Source: JAGLRQ01 sp965369805 (GTDB lineage: Bacteria > Auribacterota > UBA6266). From it: a stretch of 10,756 nucleotides of DNA. The first letter of the stretch is position 1. Every line of letters starts with the position of its first letter. Below are positions 1-6,926 of this stretch, piece after piece. Both the position numbers and the translations under genes were made by a program. The notes under the pieces are model-generated. The model worked only from the letters and a program-made list of their open reading frames with translations. It ran no database searches and was not told the origin of the DNA. The stretch is taken from positions 1 to 10,756 of the forward strand of contig CBDURG010000071.1 of the NCBI GenBank assembly GCA_965369805.1, read 5' to 3'.

Positions 1-1779
1 CAAATCGGGCAACTCAATAGTAGTCATGGCACGTCCTATAAAAATTTTGAAGAGGTTCTTCCTCCAAAGCAAAAGATCAAGTCAAAAAAAGATTTTGTTA
101 AGTGGGATGACTGGCATCTTTACCACAGGAATCTCTATGCCCGATATCTTGAACATTTATCAGGTTCTATAAAAGGTTATGGGATAAACACACCGCTTTT
201 TCACAACGTTCCGGGTTGGGTTTTTGGAAGGGCTATGGAATTTCCTGTTTGTATTTCCGCCTATTCTCAAATGCCTTCGGAGATTATGCTGGGCGTTGAT
301 CACATTCCGGAAAGGGTGTCTTTTACAAATTTTCACGATGACTTTATCATAAACCAGATGATAGAAGCTCTTCAAAAGAGAAAATTTCCTGTTTTTGCGG
401 CAGAACTTCAGGCGGGAACAAGGGAGCATAATGTAAGAACCTTTTCAAATGAACTTAAGCTTTTTTATAAAGCCTGTTTTGCCAATGGGCTTAGAGGGAT
501 GAATTACTATATGTTTTGCCAGGGGGAAAATCCCACGGGAAGGGGCGCATACAGCCACATGTTTTACTGGGAAAATGCTCTTGATGTTGATTTAAACGAA
601 GGCCCTCTATATAAAGAATGTACATATATTGGACGCTGGCTGAAAGCCAACCAGAAGACGCTTGTAGAAAGTTCTATAGACGCAAAGCTGGGAATAGTTT
701 TTTACCCGCAGTATTTCCGGAGTGAGCTCTTATATCCTCTTTTCGGAGGAGAGAAGAAGTTGAATGTTTCTGAAACTGAACTGCTGCGTGATCCGAAATT
801 GGCCCGAGAGAAACTTTATTTTGAAACTCTTTTAAAGATTTTAAAGATTCTTAATGTGCCATTTGAGTTGGTAATACCGGATAGGGCTTCTGATAAAGAG
901 CTTTCAAAATACAGTAACCTTTGGGTTTTTTCTCTGGATTATATGAATAAACCTTCACAGGAAAAGATTTTAAATTACATAAAGGGCGGGGGTAATGCTC
1001 TTATATCTCCGATGCTTCCCTTTATGGATGAAAATTTAGAACCATGTACTGTTTTAATGAATGGACTTGGTGTTGAACAAAAGATTGCGGAAGGCCATAA
1101 GCTTTCTAAAATAGATATTTATAACTTGGCGAAAATCAATGTGACGGATCCGATCATGGAGCTTTCTTCGGATAAGAACGCGAAGACAATCGCAAAAGTT
1201 GCCGATAGCGGAAAATGCTGCGGGCTGGAAGTAAATTGCGGTTCCGGCAGAGCGTCAATACTGGGAACGCTTTTCAGTTACCAGACGTCGGAACACATAG
1301 ACGTGATCAAAAAACTTTGTAAAGATGTTATAAAAGAGAATAAAATTACATCTTCACATTCTGATCTTGTTACCTCATTAAGGGAGAACGGTGATGAAAA
1401 AATACTTTTTCTCTTAAATTATTCTCCTATGGAAATTAAATCATGTGTAAAAATCAAAATTGATGAGGGAGAAGTTGACTTGGGAGAGGTAGGAATGCCT
1501 CCTCTTACAGGGTTAATGTGTCCGGTAAAAAAGAATATTACCTCCGAAGTAAGCGTAAAATACGCTCTGGCTGAACTGCTTGAAGTAAAGGACGCAGGTG
1601 GAGAAATAGAACTTGTTTTTAGCTCGGAAAAAGTTAATCCATCGGTTATCGAATTGATTGTTCCGGAAAAAGTAAAGGTTTCCTGTTCTTGTACTGCCGA
1701 AATTTCCAGAAAAAACCACTCATCGAAGATAGAGGTTTATAACCCGCCTGAAACATTTTCGGTAAATATTAAAAATTAG
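1..1779 (+). CDS. Beta-galactosidase-like glycoside hydrolase (clan GH-A, GH35/GH42-like), 5'-truncated by the window
   Basis: The reading frame is open from base 1, so the gene begins upstream; 592 residues are visible. The first residues (QIGQLNSSHGTSYKNFEEV) match the stretch that in GH42/GH35-like enzymes follows the acid/base NE motif, which would therefore lie just outside the window. The likely nucleophile is Glu at window residue 135 in PVFAAELQAG, followed by the GH35-style NYYMF..GENP segment (about 168-178). Residues from about 225 resemble the flavodoxin/GATase-like trimerisation domain of beta-galactosidases (KLGIVFYPQYF, then a GGGNALISP loop), and the last ~140 form a beta-rich C-terminal domain. 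The expected role is removal of terminal galactose or related sugars from oligosaccharides; the substrate cannot be told from sequence. An internal Met codon at 235 is not the start, because family-like sequence continues upstream of it. No clear terminator follows the stop. Confidence 0.82.
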   Translation, partial: QIGQLNSSHGTSYKNFEEVLPPKQKIKSKKDFVKWDDWHLYHRNLYARYLEHLSGSIKGYGINTPLFHNVPGWVFGRAMEFPVCISAYSQMPSEIMLGVDHIPERVSFTNFHDDFIINQMIEALQKRKFPVFAAELQAGTREHNVRTFSNELKLFYKACFANGLRGMNYYMFCQGENPTGRGAYSHMFYWENALDVDLNEGPLYKECTYIGRWLKANQKTLVESSIDAKLGIVFYPQYFRSELLYPLFGGEKKLNVSETELLRDPKLAREKLYFETLLKILKILNVPFELVIPDRASDKELSKYSNLWVFSLDYMNKPSQEKILNYIKGGGNALISPMLPFMDENLEPCTVLMNGLGVEQKIAEGHKLSKIDIYNLAKINVTDPIMELSSDKNAKTIAKVADSGKCCGLEVNCGSGRASILGTLFSYQTSEHIDVIKKLCKDVIKENKITSSHSDLVTSLRENGDEKILFLLNYSPMEIKSCVKIKIDEGEVDLGEVGMPPLTGLMCPVKKNITSEVSVKYALAELLEVKDAGGEIELVFSSEKVNPSVIELIVPEKVKVSCSCTAEISRKNHSSKIEVYNPPETFSVNIKN

Positions 1780-1834
1780 AAACAAAGTATAAATTTTTCT
1801 GGTAACATTTTTTTGCTTTATCTGTTGCTTTATC

Positions 1835-1863
1835 TTGACAATCTTAGTGTTACATGTTAATTA
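1835..1863 (+). promoter_or_regulatory. Possible promoter for the PilZ gene
   Basis: TTGACA (1835-1840) is a perfect -35 hexamer. A 17-base spacer leads to TAATTA (1858-1863), preceded by TG, a moderate -10. Transcription would start near 1870, leaving a leader of about 215 bases that contains the end of repeat copy 1 and all of copy 2. The same bases are part of the repeat, so the hexamer match may be incidental. Copy 2 has ATGACA and no well-spaced -10. Confidence 0.4.
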
Positions 1864-1893
1864 ATAACCAAGGATTTATTAACTATGGCAAGC
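1836..1893 (+). repeat. Tandem leader element, copy 1
   Basis: First of two direct copies with an 82-base offset in the 305-base gene-free stretch 1780-2084. By hand count 43 of 58 positions match copy 2, with the two ends best conserved: tgacaatct at the left and taactatggcaagc at the right. Bases 1835-1840 (TTGACA) can pair with 1855-1860 (TGTTAA) as a six-pair stem with one G-U, and TTAATAA (1861-1867) can pair with TTATTAA (1876-1882). The copy could be an RNA element, a protein-binding site, or a duplicated promoter region. It matches no riboswitch consensus I recognise. Confidence 0.7.
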
Positions 1894-1917
1894 GAGGGGT
1901 TTAGTCTTGTTTTGATA

Positions 1918-1975
1918 TGACAATCTGGGCAGTATATGTCAGCTAATAATTAAGATTCTGTTAACTATGGCAAGC
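1918..1975 (+). repeat. Tandem leader element, copy 2
   Basis: Second copy of the element at 1836-1893, ending 109 bases before the PilZ start codon. The left stem is kept as TGACA (1918-1922) with TGTCA (1937-1941); the G-U pair of copy 1 becomes G-C here, one compensatory-looking change. AATCT (1922-1926) can also pair with AGATT (1953-1957). The second hairpin of copy 1 is poorly preserved. The flanks 1780-1835 and 1976-2084 are AT-rich or unstructured, and I see no gene in them. Confidence 0.7.
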
Positions 1976-2084
1976 ATGCAATTGGGGGAAGATCGGTTGG
2001 TCTAGAGGGAAGTTTTTTCTACGTTTTGTGGTGATGGGGTTGTTTTCCAGTTATTTACCGTGTTTTTATATGGGGAGAAGTAAA

Positions 2085-2432
2085 ATGAATAAGAACTCTG
2101 GCGATTGTGAGAGAAGAAGAGAGCCGAGGATTAAAAAAGATTTTTCTCTTCAGGTAAGCGGGGCTGATGTTCCGATAGAAGCACTTGATATTACTCCCAC
2201 TGGATTGAATTGTTTAATGGACAATAAACTACCTGAATTGAGTGAGATGAAGGTGGAGGTTTCTCTTCCCAAAGGAAATAAAAAAGATTCAATTTTGTGC
2301 TCAGGAATAGTTGTGCGTTCAGTTCCGGACAGGCGGAAAGTTGATAAAAATTCACATAAGTTCGCGATTGCTCTTTATTTTTTGGATATGGGAGCTGGAG
2401 ACAGGACAAAGATTGAAAATTTTGTAAGGTAA
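2085..2432 (+). CDS. PilZ-domain protein, probable c-di-GMP receptor
   Basis: A 115-residue protein that is essentially a single PilZ domain. It has the N-terminal RxxxR arginine motif (RREPR, residues 11-15) and a DxTxxG version of the usual D/NxSxxG loop (DITPTGL, residues 35-41), followed by the beta-barrel strands (KVEVSLPKG, ILCSGIVVRS, FAIALYFLDM). Known PilZ domains of this form bind cyclic di-GMP and signal to motility, exopolysaccharide or pilus machinery; Thr for Ser in the second motif is conservative. I chose the ATG at 2085 because GGGGAG at 2072-2077 is a well-placed ribosome site. In-frame ATGs at 2028 and 2070 would add a non-family, partly hydrophobic extension. The gene is a separate unit ending in a strong terminator, and pilT follows, which hints at a shared surface-motility role. 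Confidence 0.85.
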   Translation: MNKNSGDCERRREPRIKKDFSLQVSGADVPIEALDITPTGLNCLMDNKLPELSEMKVEVSLPKGNKKDSILCSGIVVRSVPDRRKVDKNSHKFAIALYFLDMGAGDRTKIENFVR

Positions 2433-2457
2433 AGCCGGGATAAAAGGACTTTTTTAC

Positions 2458-2488
2458 GGGTGAACCAAATGGGGTTCACCCTTTTTTT
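2458..2488 (+). terminator. Intrinsic terminator after the PilZ gene
   Basis: A perfect nine-pair stem, GGGTGAACC (2458-2466) with GGTTCACCC (2473-2481), a six-base loop, and seven T residues (2482-2488). It lies 25 bases after the PilZ stop and separates this gene from pilT. Confidence 0.95.
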
Positions 2489-2489
2489 G

Positions 2490-2518
2490 TTGAGAGATAG
2501 CTTTATATAGCTTAGAAT
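2490..2518 (+). promoter_or_regulatory. Sigma70-type promoter for pilT
   Basis: TTGAGA (2490-2495, five of six to TTGACA), a 17-base spacer and TAGAAT (2513-2518, five of six to TATAAT). It begins one base after the T-run of the preceding terminator. The predicted start near 2525 gives a leader of about 54 bases before pilT. Confidence 0.65.
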
Positions 2519-2578
2519 GTCAGAAAAGTTTTGCGTATTTCATGTTCTTTAAGTTCTTACTTATCTAAGGAGGTTTAA

Positions 2579-3673
2579 ATGATAGATGTAAAACAGTTTT
2601 TAATTGAGACAATTAAGCGGAACGGGTCGGATCTTCATCTTAAAGTGGGAAATGCCCCCATTGTCCGGGTTAACAAAATTCTTGAAGTTCTGGATAACAA
2701 ATCACTTACTCCTGAAGATACGAAGGAGATCGCAAAATCAATTACTACTGAGGTGCAGTGGGCACAGTTAATACAAAATCATGAAGTTGATTTCGCGTAC
2801 AGTGCGCCAAAGATAGGCAGGTTCAGGACAAATATTTTTTACCAGAGAGGGTCTATTGGAATAGTTATGAGGAATGTAAGATCGAATATCCTTTCCTTTG
2901 AAGAACTTGGCCTGCCTAAAGTCTTCGAAAAGATATCTTTAATCCCGAGAGGAATTATTCTTGTTAGCGGTGCAAGCTCCAGCGGGAAATCTACTACAGT
3001 CGCTTCTATGGTGGATTATATCAACACCCATGAGAGGAAGCATGTAATGACACTGGAAGACCCTATAGAATTTCTGCATAGAGATAAAAAAAGTGTAATA
3101 AACCAGAGGGAAATAGGGCTCGATACCGCGAATTTTTCTTCTGCTTTAAAGAATGTGATGCGCCAGGACCCGGATATCATTCTTATAGGAGAAATGCGGG
3201 ACGCGGAAAGCTTTTCCGCCGCGGTTTCTGCTTCTGATACCGGTCATCTGGTATTAAGCACTCTTCATACGGCGAATGCCTCACAGGCATTTGGAAGGAT
3301 AATGGATTGTTTCCCTTCATCCGAAAGGGAACAGGTGAGGCAGCAGCTGGCTTTTAACCTTAAAGCGGTGATTTGCCAGAGGCTTGTTAATACTGCTGAC
3401 GGGAAAGGTATAGTTCCCGCGGTAGAGGTGTTATTGAACAATAAAACAATTCAGAAACTGATAGTCGAAAATGAACTTGACAAAATTCCTGACGCAATTG
3501 AACTTGGAGAGGAAGACGGGATGCAAACTTTTGACCTGGCCCTTATAAAACTTTTACAATCAAAAAAGATAACGCTTGAAGAAGCGCTTGCCAAATCCGA
3601 TTCACCTGAGATGCTTAATATGAAGCGGCAGGGAATATTCCTTGATGAAACGAAACGCATTTTAAACAATTGA
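2579..3673 (+). CDS. pilT: Type IV pilus retraction ATPase, PilT/PilU family
   Basis: A 364-residue cytoplasmic hexameric ATPase of the secretion-ATPase superfamily that powers pilus disassembly and twitching motility. The N-terminal PAS-like domain (about 1-100) starts with the typical GSDLHLKVGNAP. The RecA-like domain follows: Walker A GASSSGKST (131-139), Asp box TLEDPIEF (158-165), Walker B DPDIILIGEMRD (197-208) with catalytic-type Glu205, and His box GHLVLSTLHT (222-231). The C-terminal region has GMQTFDLAL, as in PilT/PilU, while the PilT AIRNLIRE signature appears only loosely as KTIQKLIVE. The assignment between PilT and PilU is therefore open. Walker A reads A-S-S where most relatives have P-T-G; all nucleotide-contacting G-K-S/T residues remain. 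The start is set by AGGAGG (2568-2573) five bases before the ATG. Length is normal for the family (about 345-380). Confidence 0.93.
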   Translation: MIDVKQFLIETIKRNGSDLHLKVGNAPIVRVNKILEVLDNKSLTPEDTKEIAKSITTEVQWAQLIQNHEVDFAYSAPKIGRFRTNIFYQRGSIGIVMRNVRSNILSFEELGLPKVFEKISLIPRGIILVSGASSSGKSTTVASMVDYINTHERKHVMTLEDPIEFLHRDKKSVINQREIGLDTANFSSALKNVMRQDPDIILIGEMRDAESFSAAVSASDTGHLVLSTLHTANASQAFGRIMDCFPSSEREQVRQQLAFNLKAVICQRLVNTADGKGIVPAVEVLLNNKTIQKLIVENELDKIPDAIELGEEDGMQTFDLALIKLLQSKKITLEEALAKSDSPEMLNMKRQGIFLDETKRILNN

Positions 3674-3675
3674 CC

Positions 3676-5193
3676 ATGAGCTGGAAAGAAGAATCAGAAA
3701 ATAAAGCATTTCTCGAAGGTGAGGTTGGAAGCTTTTCCAAAAAATTCGGAGACCTGTCCATAGCCCTGGTTTACCCGGGGAATTACTCAGCGGGAATGAG
3801 CGGCCTTGGATTCCAGAAGATTTACAGGGAACTAAACCTTGTGGATATTTTCAGGTGTGAAAGGGCATTTACCTTCCCCTCAAAAGGGTATTCACTGGAA
3901 AGAGCGGAGAGGCTTTGCTTTTTTGACGTAGTATCTTTTTCGGTTTGTTTTGAACTGCAGTATCTTAAAATTGCCGAAATTCTTAAAAGTGGAGGCATCC
4001 CTGTTTCAGTAAATGATAGAGGCGACAGGGATCCGATTGTTACTGCCGGCGGTATATGCATTTTTATGAATCCTGTACCGCTGTATGATATTGTAGACGT
4101 GTTTTGGGTAGGGGAGTTTGAATCAAAAGGCCTGGAACTTTACCATGAATTGCTAAAGTCAAAAGGGCTTTCCCGAAGAGAGAGATTAAAACGTATATCT
4201 GAGATTCCCGGCTGCCTTGTCCCCTCCGTTAATGATAAAAAAAAACATGAAATAATCAGAGCTGGTTTTGAAAACATGGAAAGTTCCTGTTCCTCTATTG
4301 TTTCAGATGGAGCCCAGTTTAAAATGTGGCTTGTTGAGGTAAGCAGAGGATGCAGCTGGAGCTGCAGGTTTTGTGCGGTCAAATGGGTATGCGGTGCCGC
4401 GAGATATAGGAATAAAAGATTTATTTTTGCTGATATAAGAGAAGGCCTTTCGCGAGGCCTTAAAATAGGGTTAGTGGGGCCTTCTATCCTGGATCATCCT
4501 TATATTGAGGAAATCTGTGAGGGAATTGTCAGGGCTAATGGAGAATTTTCTATTTCCAGCGCCAGAGTAGAAAGGTTAACTGAGAACCTTGTCAGCCTTT
4601 TGGTCAGCGGTGGAATTAGACAGGTAACGATAGCTCCTGAGACTGCTGATTGTGCTATACGTAAAAAGCTGAACAAGAAATTTGATGACGAAAAGGTTTT
4701 CAATGCTTTAAGTATATGTTTAAATGCGGGGATTGAAAGTGTAAAGTTATATTTCATGTATGGGTTTCCGTTTGAAGAGGATGTTGCGGGGTTTGGTGAA
4801 TTTATTTCCAAAGCCGGGAAAATAATAAATATTTCCGTAAGCTGTTCTCCTTTTGTTCCGAAACCGCATACTCCTTTACAGTGGGATGGTACGAAATCTA
4901 AAACAAAACTTAAGGCTTTGTTTCGTGGGATTAGGTCTTCTGTAAAGTTCTCGAGGATAAAAGATTTTGGCGGGGAAGATATAAAGAGTTCCCTTGTTCA
5001 GGCAGCTTTGAGCAGATCCGGCAGGGAAGTATTTCATGCCGTTATGGCCGGTAGAATGGGTAGCAAGGAAGCCGAAGCGCTTGCGACAAGGAAATATGAA
5101 TTTGAATATGCTTTGCCATGGGATAGTATTATTACCGGATGCGATAAAGAGTTGTTATGGAAGGAAAGAGGTAAAGCATTTGAAGAAAAGTAA
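3676..5193 (+). CDS. B12-binding-type radical SAM protein (COG1032-like), function unknown
   Basis: A 505-residue protein with an N-terminal segment like the cobalamin-binding (Rossmann) domain of this family: YPGNYSAGMSGLGFQKIYREL near residues 33-53, a CERAFTFPSKG stretch, FDVVSFSVCFE, and DPIVTAGG. The radical SAM core has CX3CX2C cysteines at 226, 230 and 233 (RGCSWSCRFC), which should hold the [4Fe-4S] cluster that cleaves S-adenosylmethionine. It continues with LVGPSILDHP, ISSARVERL, TIAPETA and KLYFMYGFPFEE, then SPFVPKPHTPLQW, all typical of the family. No substrate is known to me. The ATG at 3676 lies 2 bases after the pilT stop with no ribosome site visible, so translation is probably coupled to pilT; a TTG at 3670 overlapping the pilT stop is the alternative. 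It sits between pilT and yggS, a position usually empty in proteobacterial versions of this cluster. Confidence 0.85.
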   Translation: MSWKEESENKAFLEGEVGSFSKKFGDLSIALVYPGNYSAGMSGLGFQKIYRELNLVDIFRCERAFTFPSKGYSLERAERLCFFDVVSFSVCFELQYLKIAEILKSGGIPVSVNDRGDRDPIVTAGGICIFMNPVPLYDIVDVFWVGEFESKGLELYHELLKSKGLSRRERLKRISEIPGCLVPSVNDKKKHEIIRAGFENMESSCSSIVSDGAQFKMWLVEVSRGCSWSCRFCAVKWVCGAARYRNKRFIFADIREGLSRGLKIGLVGPSILDHPYIEEICEGIVRANGEFSISSARVERLTENLVSLLVSGGIRQVTIAPETADCAIRKKLNKKFDDEKVFNALSICLNAGIESVKLYFMYGFPFEEDVAGFGEFISKAGKIINISVSCSPFVPKPHTPLQWDGTKSKTKLKALFRGIRSSVKFSRIKDFGGEDIKSSLVQAALSRSGREVFHAVMAGRMGSKEAEALATRKYEFEYALPWDSIITGCDKELLWKERGKAFEEK

Positions 5194-5198
5194 AAAGA

Positions 5199-5359
5199 TT
5201 AGCCACAAAGAGGAAGAGTAAGCGGTACGCAGGAAAGAGAGAAGAAAAGAAATGGGACGCAGATTTTCGCTGAAAAAATATGATTAATACTGAAGAAAAT
5301 ATTTAAATTAAAGAACTTCTTTTGTTTTGATCATAAATAATCTGTGTAAATCAGTGTCC
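5199..5359 (+). repeat. Degenerate inverted-repeat intergenic element
   Basis: The inner arms are GGACGCAGATTTTCGCTGA (5255-5273) and, near 5339-5359, AATCTGTGTAAATCAGTGTCC, whose reverse complement shares GGAC.C.GATTT.C.C.GA with the left arm. Both arms show a CGCAGATTT-like internal periodicity. The outer left part, AGCCACAAAGAGGAAGAG (5201-5218), resembles a second short sequence often found beside such arms. I recall similar GGACGCAGATTT / AATCTGCGT spacers in genomes of several environmental phyla, but I cannot confirm this here. There is no coding capacity, so it looks like a decayed non-autonomous repeat or a former structured spacer. Confidence 0.55.
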
Positions 5360-5383
5360 AATTATTATTTTTTGTATTTTTAT

Positions 5384-5412
5384 TTAAAATTATTTCTCTA
5401 ATAATCTATAAT
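5384..5412 (+). promoter_or_regulatory. Promoter of the yggS operon, predicted leaderless
   Basis: A perfect TATAAT (5407-5412) ends seven bases before the yggS ATG. TTAAAA (5384-5389) is a weak -35 at a 17-base spacing. Transcription should begin within a base or two of the ATG at 5420, and no ribosome site is present, so the message is probably leaderless. Confidence 0.6.
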
Positions 5413-5419
5413 TAATCCT

Positions 5420-6094
5420 ATGGGTATTGAAAAAAATTACTATCGTGTAAAAGAGGGGATTGCGCGGTCCGCCGGAAAATCCGGCCGCAATTCTGAAGAC
5501 ATAACGCTTGTTGCTGTTTCAAAAACAGTTAGTGTTGATGAAATGCTGAAGCTTTATGATTTGGGGCACACTGTTTTTGGAGAGAACAGGGTTGAGGAAG
5601 CGAGTAGAAAGGTTTCTTCTCTTCCATCTCAGATTAAATTACATATGATTGGCCATTTGCAGTCAAGGAAAGCAAAAAATGCTGTTTCTCTCTTTGATAT
5701 GATAGAATCAGTTGATTCTGCCAGGCTTGCCGGAGAAATAAGCAAAAGGTGTGTCGCGGAGGGTTTAATCCGTGATATCCTTATCGAGGTTAATACTTCC
5801 GGAGAAACGCAAAAATATGGTTTTTCTCATGTAAGTTTAAGAAACGCAATTGATGAAATTGTTTCTCTGAAAGGAATAAAGGTATGCGGCCTTATGGTAA
5901 TGGCTCCTTTTGTCAGCAACCCTGAAGATGTGAGGCCTGTTTTCCGGAAAACCAAAGAATTTTTTAATGAATTGTCTTATAGTTACCCGATGTGTTACCT
6001 TTCCATGGGCATGAGCCAGGATTATGAAGTGGCCGTCGAAGAAGGCGCCAATATTGTTAGAGTCGGGAGCGCGATTTTTGAAAGTGACAGATAG
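5420..6094 (+). CDS. yggS: PLP homeostasis protein, YggS/PLPBP family
   Basis: A 224-residue, single-domain TIM-barrel PLP-binding protein of the YggS/YlmE/PROSC family, which controls the free pyridoxal phosphate pool and amino-acid balance without a known enzyme activity. The PLP lysine is Lys35 in LVAVSKT. Other family blocks are FGENRVEEA (53-61), HMIGHLQSRK, LIEVNTSGETQKYGF, GLMVMAP, and the phosphate-binding C-terminal LSMGMSQDYEVAVEEGA then VRVGSAIF. The N-terminus fits the family (xxNYYRVKEGIARSAGKSGR), which supports the ATG at 5420 even though no ribosome site precedes it. It is the first gene of the operon with proC, yggT and yggU. A GC-rich hairpin lies inside its first codons (5460-5490). 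Confidence 0.94.
   Translation: MGIEKNYYRVKEGIARSAGKSGRNSEDITLVAVSKTVSVDEMLKLYDLGHTVFGENRVEEASRKVSSLPSQIKLHMIGHLQSRKAKNAVSLFDMIESVDSARLAGEISKRCVAEGLIRDILIEVNTSGETQKYGFSHVSLRNAIDEIVSLKGIKVCGLMVMAPFVSNPEDVRPVFRKTKEFFNELSYSYPMCYLSMGMSQDYEVAVEEGANIVRVGSAIFESDR
5460..5490 (+). other. GC-rich hairpin inside the start of yggS
   Basis: GCCGG (5471-5475) pairs with CCGGC (5481-5485) around an AAAAT loop, and TTGCG (5460-5464) pairs with CGCAA (5486-5490), leaving a six-base bulge on the left. That gives ten pairs, mostly G-C, in an AT-rich gene. It starts 40 bases into the predicted leaderless transcript. Other intragenic palindromes occur in the window, so a function is unproven. Confidence 0.4.
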
Positions 6095-6112
6095 GGTAAG
6101 GGGAGGTAAAAG

Positions 6113-6916
6113 ATGAAAATCGGTTTTATAGGCGCGGGAAACATGGGAGAAGCAATAATGCGCGGGCTAATAAGCGCGAAATGGATTGCTCCTTCCTCTA
6201 TAATGATATCGGATAAAAAGTTAGCAAGGCTAAAATATATTTCCGCGCGATACAATGTAAAAACGTGTAAATCCAATAGCCAGTGCCTAAAGAACGTTGA
6301 CATTGTTATTCTATGTATAAAACCGCAGGATATGAAAAAGCTTTTATCAGAACTTTCCGCTATTGATTTGAGAAAAAAACTGATTATAACAATTGCCGCC
6401 GGTGTCAGAACTTCCACTATAGAAAAAAGTCTTAAGAGAGCACGTGTTATCAGGGTTATGCCCAATACTCCCGCGCTTCTTGGGAAAGGAATGAGTATAT
6501 TATGCCGGGGGAAGAACAGTCTTTTAAGAGATTTTCAAACGGCTAAAAAGATATTTGCTACTATTGGAGAGTGTTTGGCCGCTGATGAGAAACAGATGGA
6601 TGCTTTTACGGCGGTTAGCGGGTGCGGCCCCGCGTATGTGTTTCTTCTCGCGGAATTGATGATTAAGGCTGGTATTTCTGCCGGGCTTTCAAAAAAGGAT
6701 TCCGAAAAGCTGGTTAAACAGACTTTTTCCGGAGCTGCTCAAATGATGGAAGAATTCGGCATGTCTCCTGAAAAATTGAGGATTAAGGTAACTTCACCGG
6801 GAGGTATGACCGAGGAAGCCCTGAAAATATTTTATAAGAATAAATTCAGTTCCATAGTAAAAAAAGCGGTTATAGCCGCGAAGAAAAAAGGCGAAAAGTT
6901 ATCTTCGATGGTATGA
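6113..6916 (+). CDS. proC: Pyrroline-5-carboxylate reductase
   Basis: A 267-residue cytoplasmic enzyme catalysing the NAD(P)H-dependent reduction of 1-pyrroline-5-carboxylate to L-proline, the last step of proline synthesis. The N-terminal Rossmann domain begins IGFIGAGNMGEAI with GxGxxG at 7-12; further blocks are CIKPQDM (68-74), VIRVMPNTPALLGKGM (112-127), and the helical dimerisation domain with AVSGCGPAYVFLLAE (167-181) and the signature TSPGGMTEEAL (227-237). Length matches the family. The ribosome site AAGGGGAGG (6098-6106) sits six bases before the ATG. It starts 18 bases after yggS and ends 10 before yggT, so it is co-transcribed. The yggS–proC pairing is widespread, in line with a link between PLP and amino-acid metabolism. 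Confidence 0.96.
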   Translation: MKIGFIGAGNMGEAIMRGLISAKWIAPSSIMISDKKLARLKYISARYNVKTCKSNSQCLKNVDIVILCIKPQDMKKLLSELSAIDLRKKLIITIAAGVRTSTIEKSLKRARVIRVMPNTPALLGKGMSILCRGKNSLLRDFQTAKKIFATIGECLAADEKQMDAFTAVSGCGPAYVFLLAELMIKAGISAGLSKKDSEKLVKQTFSGAAQMMEEFGMSPEKLRIKVTSPGGMTEEALKIFYKNKFSSIVKKAVIAAKKKGEKLSSMV

Positions 6917-6926
6917 AGAGGGGAAA

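Noticed and set aside
1885..1982. Sigma54 promoter at TGGCAAGC
   Set aside because: No GC dinucleotide at the required spacing downstream of the GG in either copy.
1885..1998. Two mini-ORFs starting ATG GCA AGC, one in each repeat copy (1885 and 1967)
   Set aside because: They are only 11 and 12 codons long, diverge after three codons, and copy 2 lacks a ribosome site. The shared start is explained by the repeat itself.
1780..2084. Known c-di-GMP riboswitch (GEMM) before the PilZ gene
   Set aside because: The expected CACGCACAGGGCAAACC-like and GACGCAAAGCC-like segments are absent; GGCAAGC alone is not enough.
2028..2084. Longer start for the PilZ protein
   Set aside because: The added residues are not PilZ-like and lack a good ribosome site; GGGGAG points to the ATG at 2085.
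4442..4461. Perfect inverted repeat AAGGCCT-N6-AGGCCTT in the radical SAM gene
   Set aside because: Lies within conserved coding sequence, has no T-run, and similar short palindromes occur elsewhere (for example 3203-3219 in pilT).
5036..5221. 61-codon ORF overlapping the end of the radical SAM gene
   Set aside because: Out-of-frame shadow of conserved coding sequence, and its tail runs into the repeat element.
6022..6465. 147-codon ORF on the minus strand opposite yggS/proC
   Set aside because: Antisense to two conserved genes, with no domain features.
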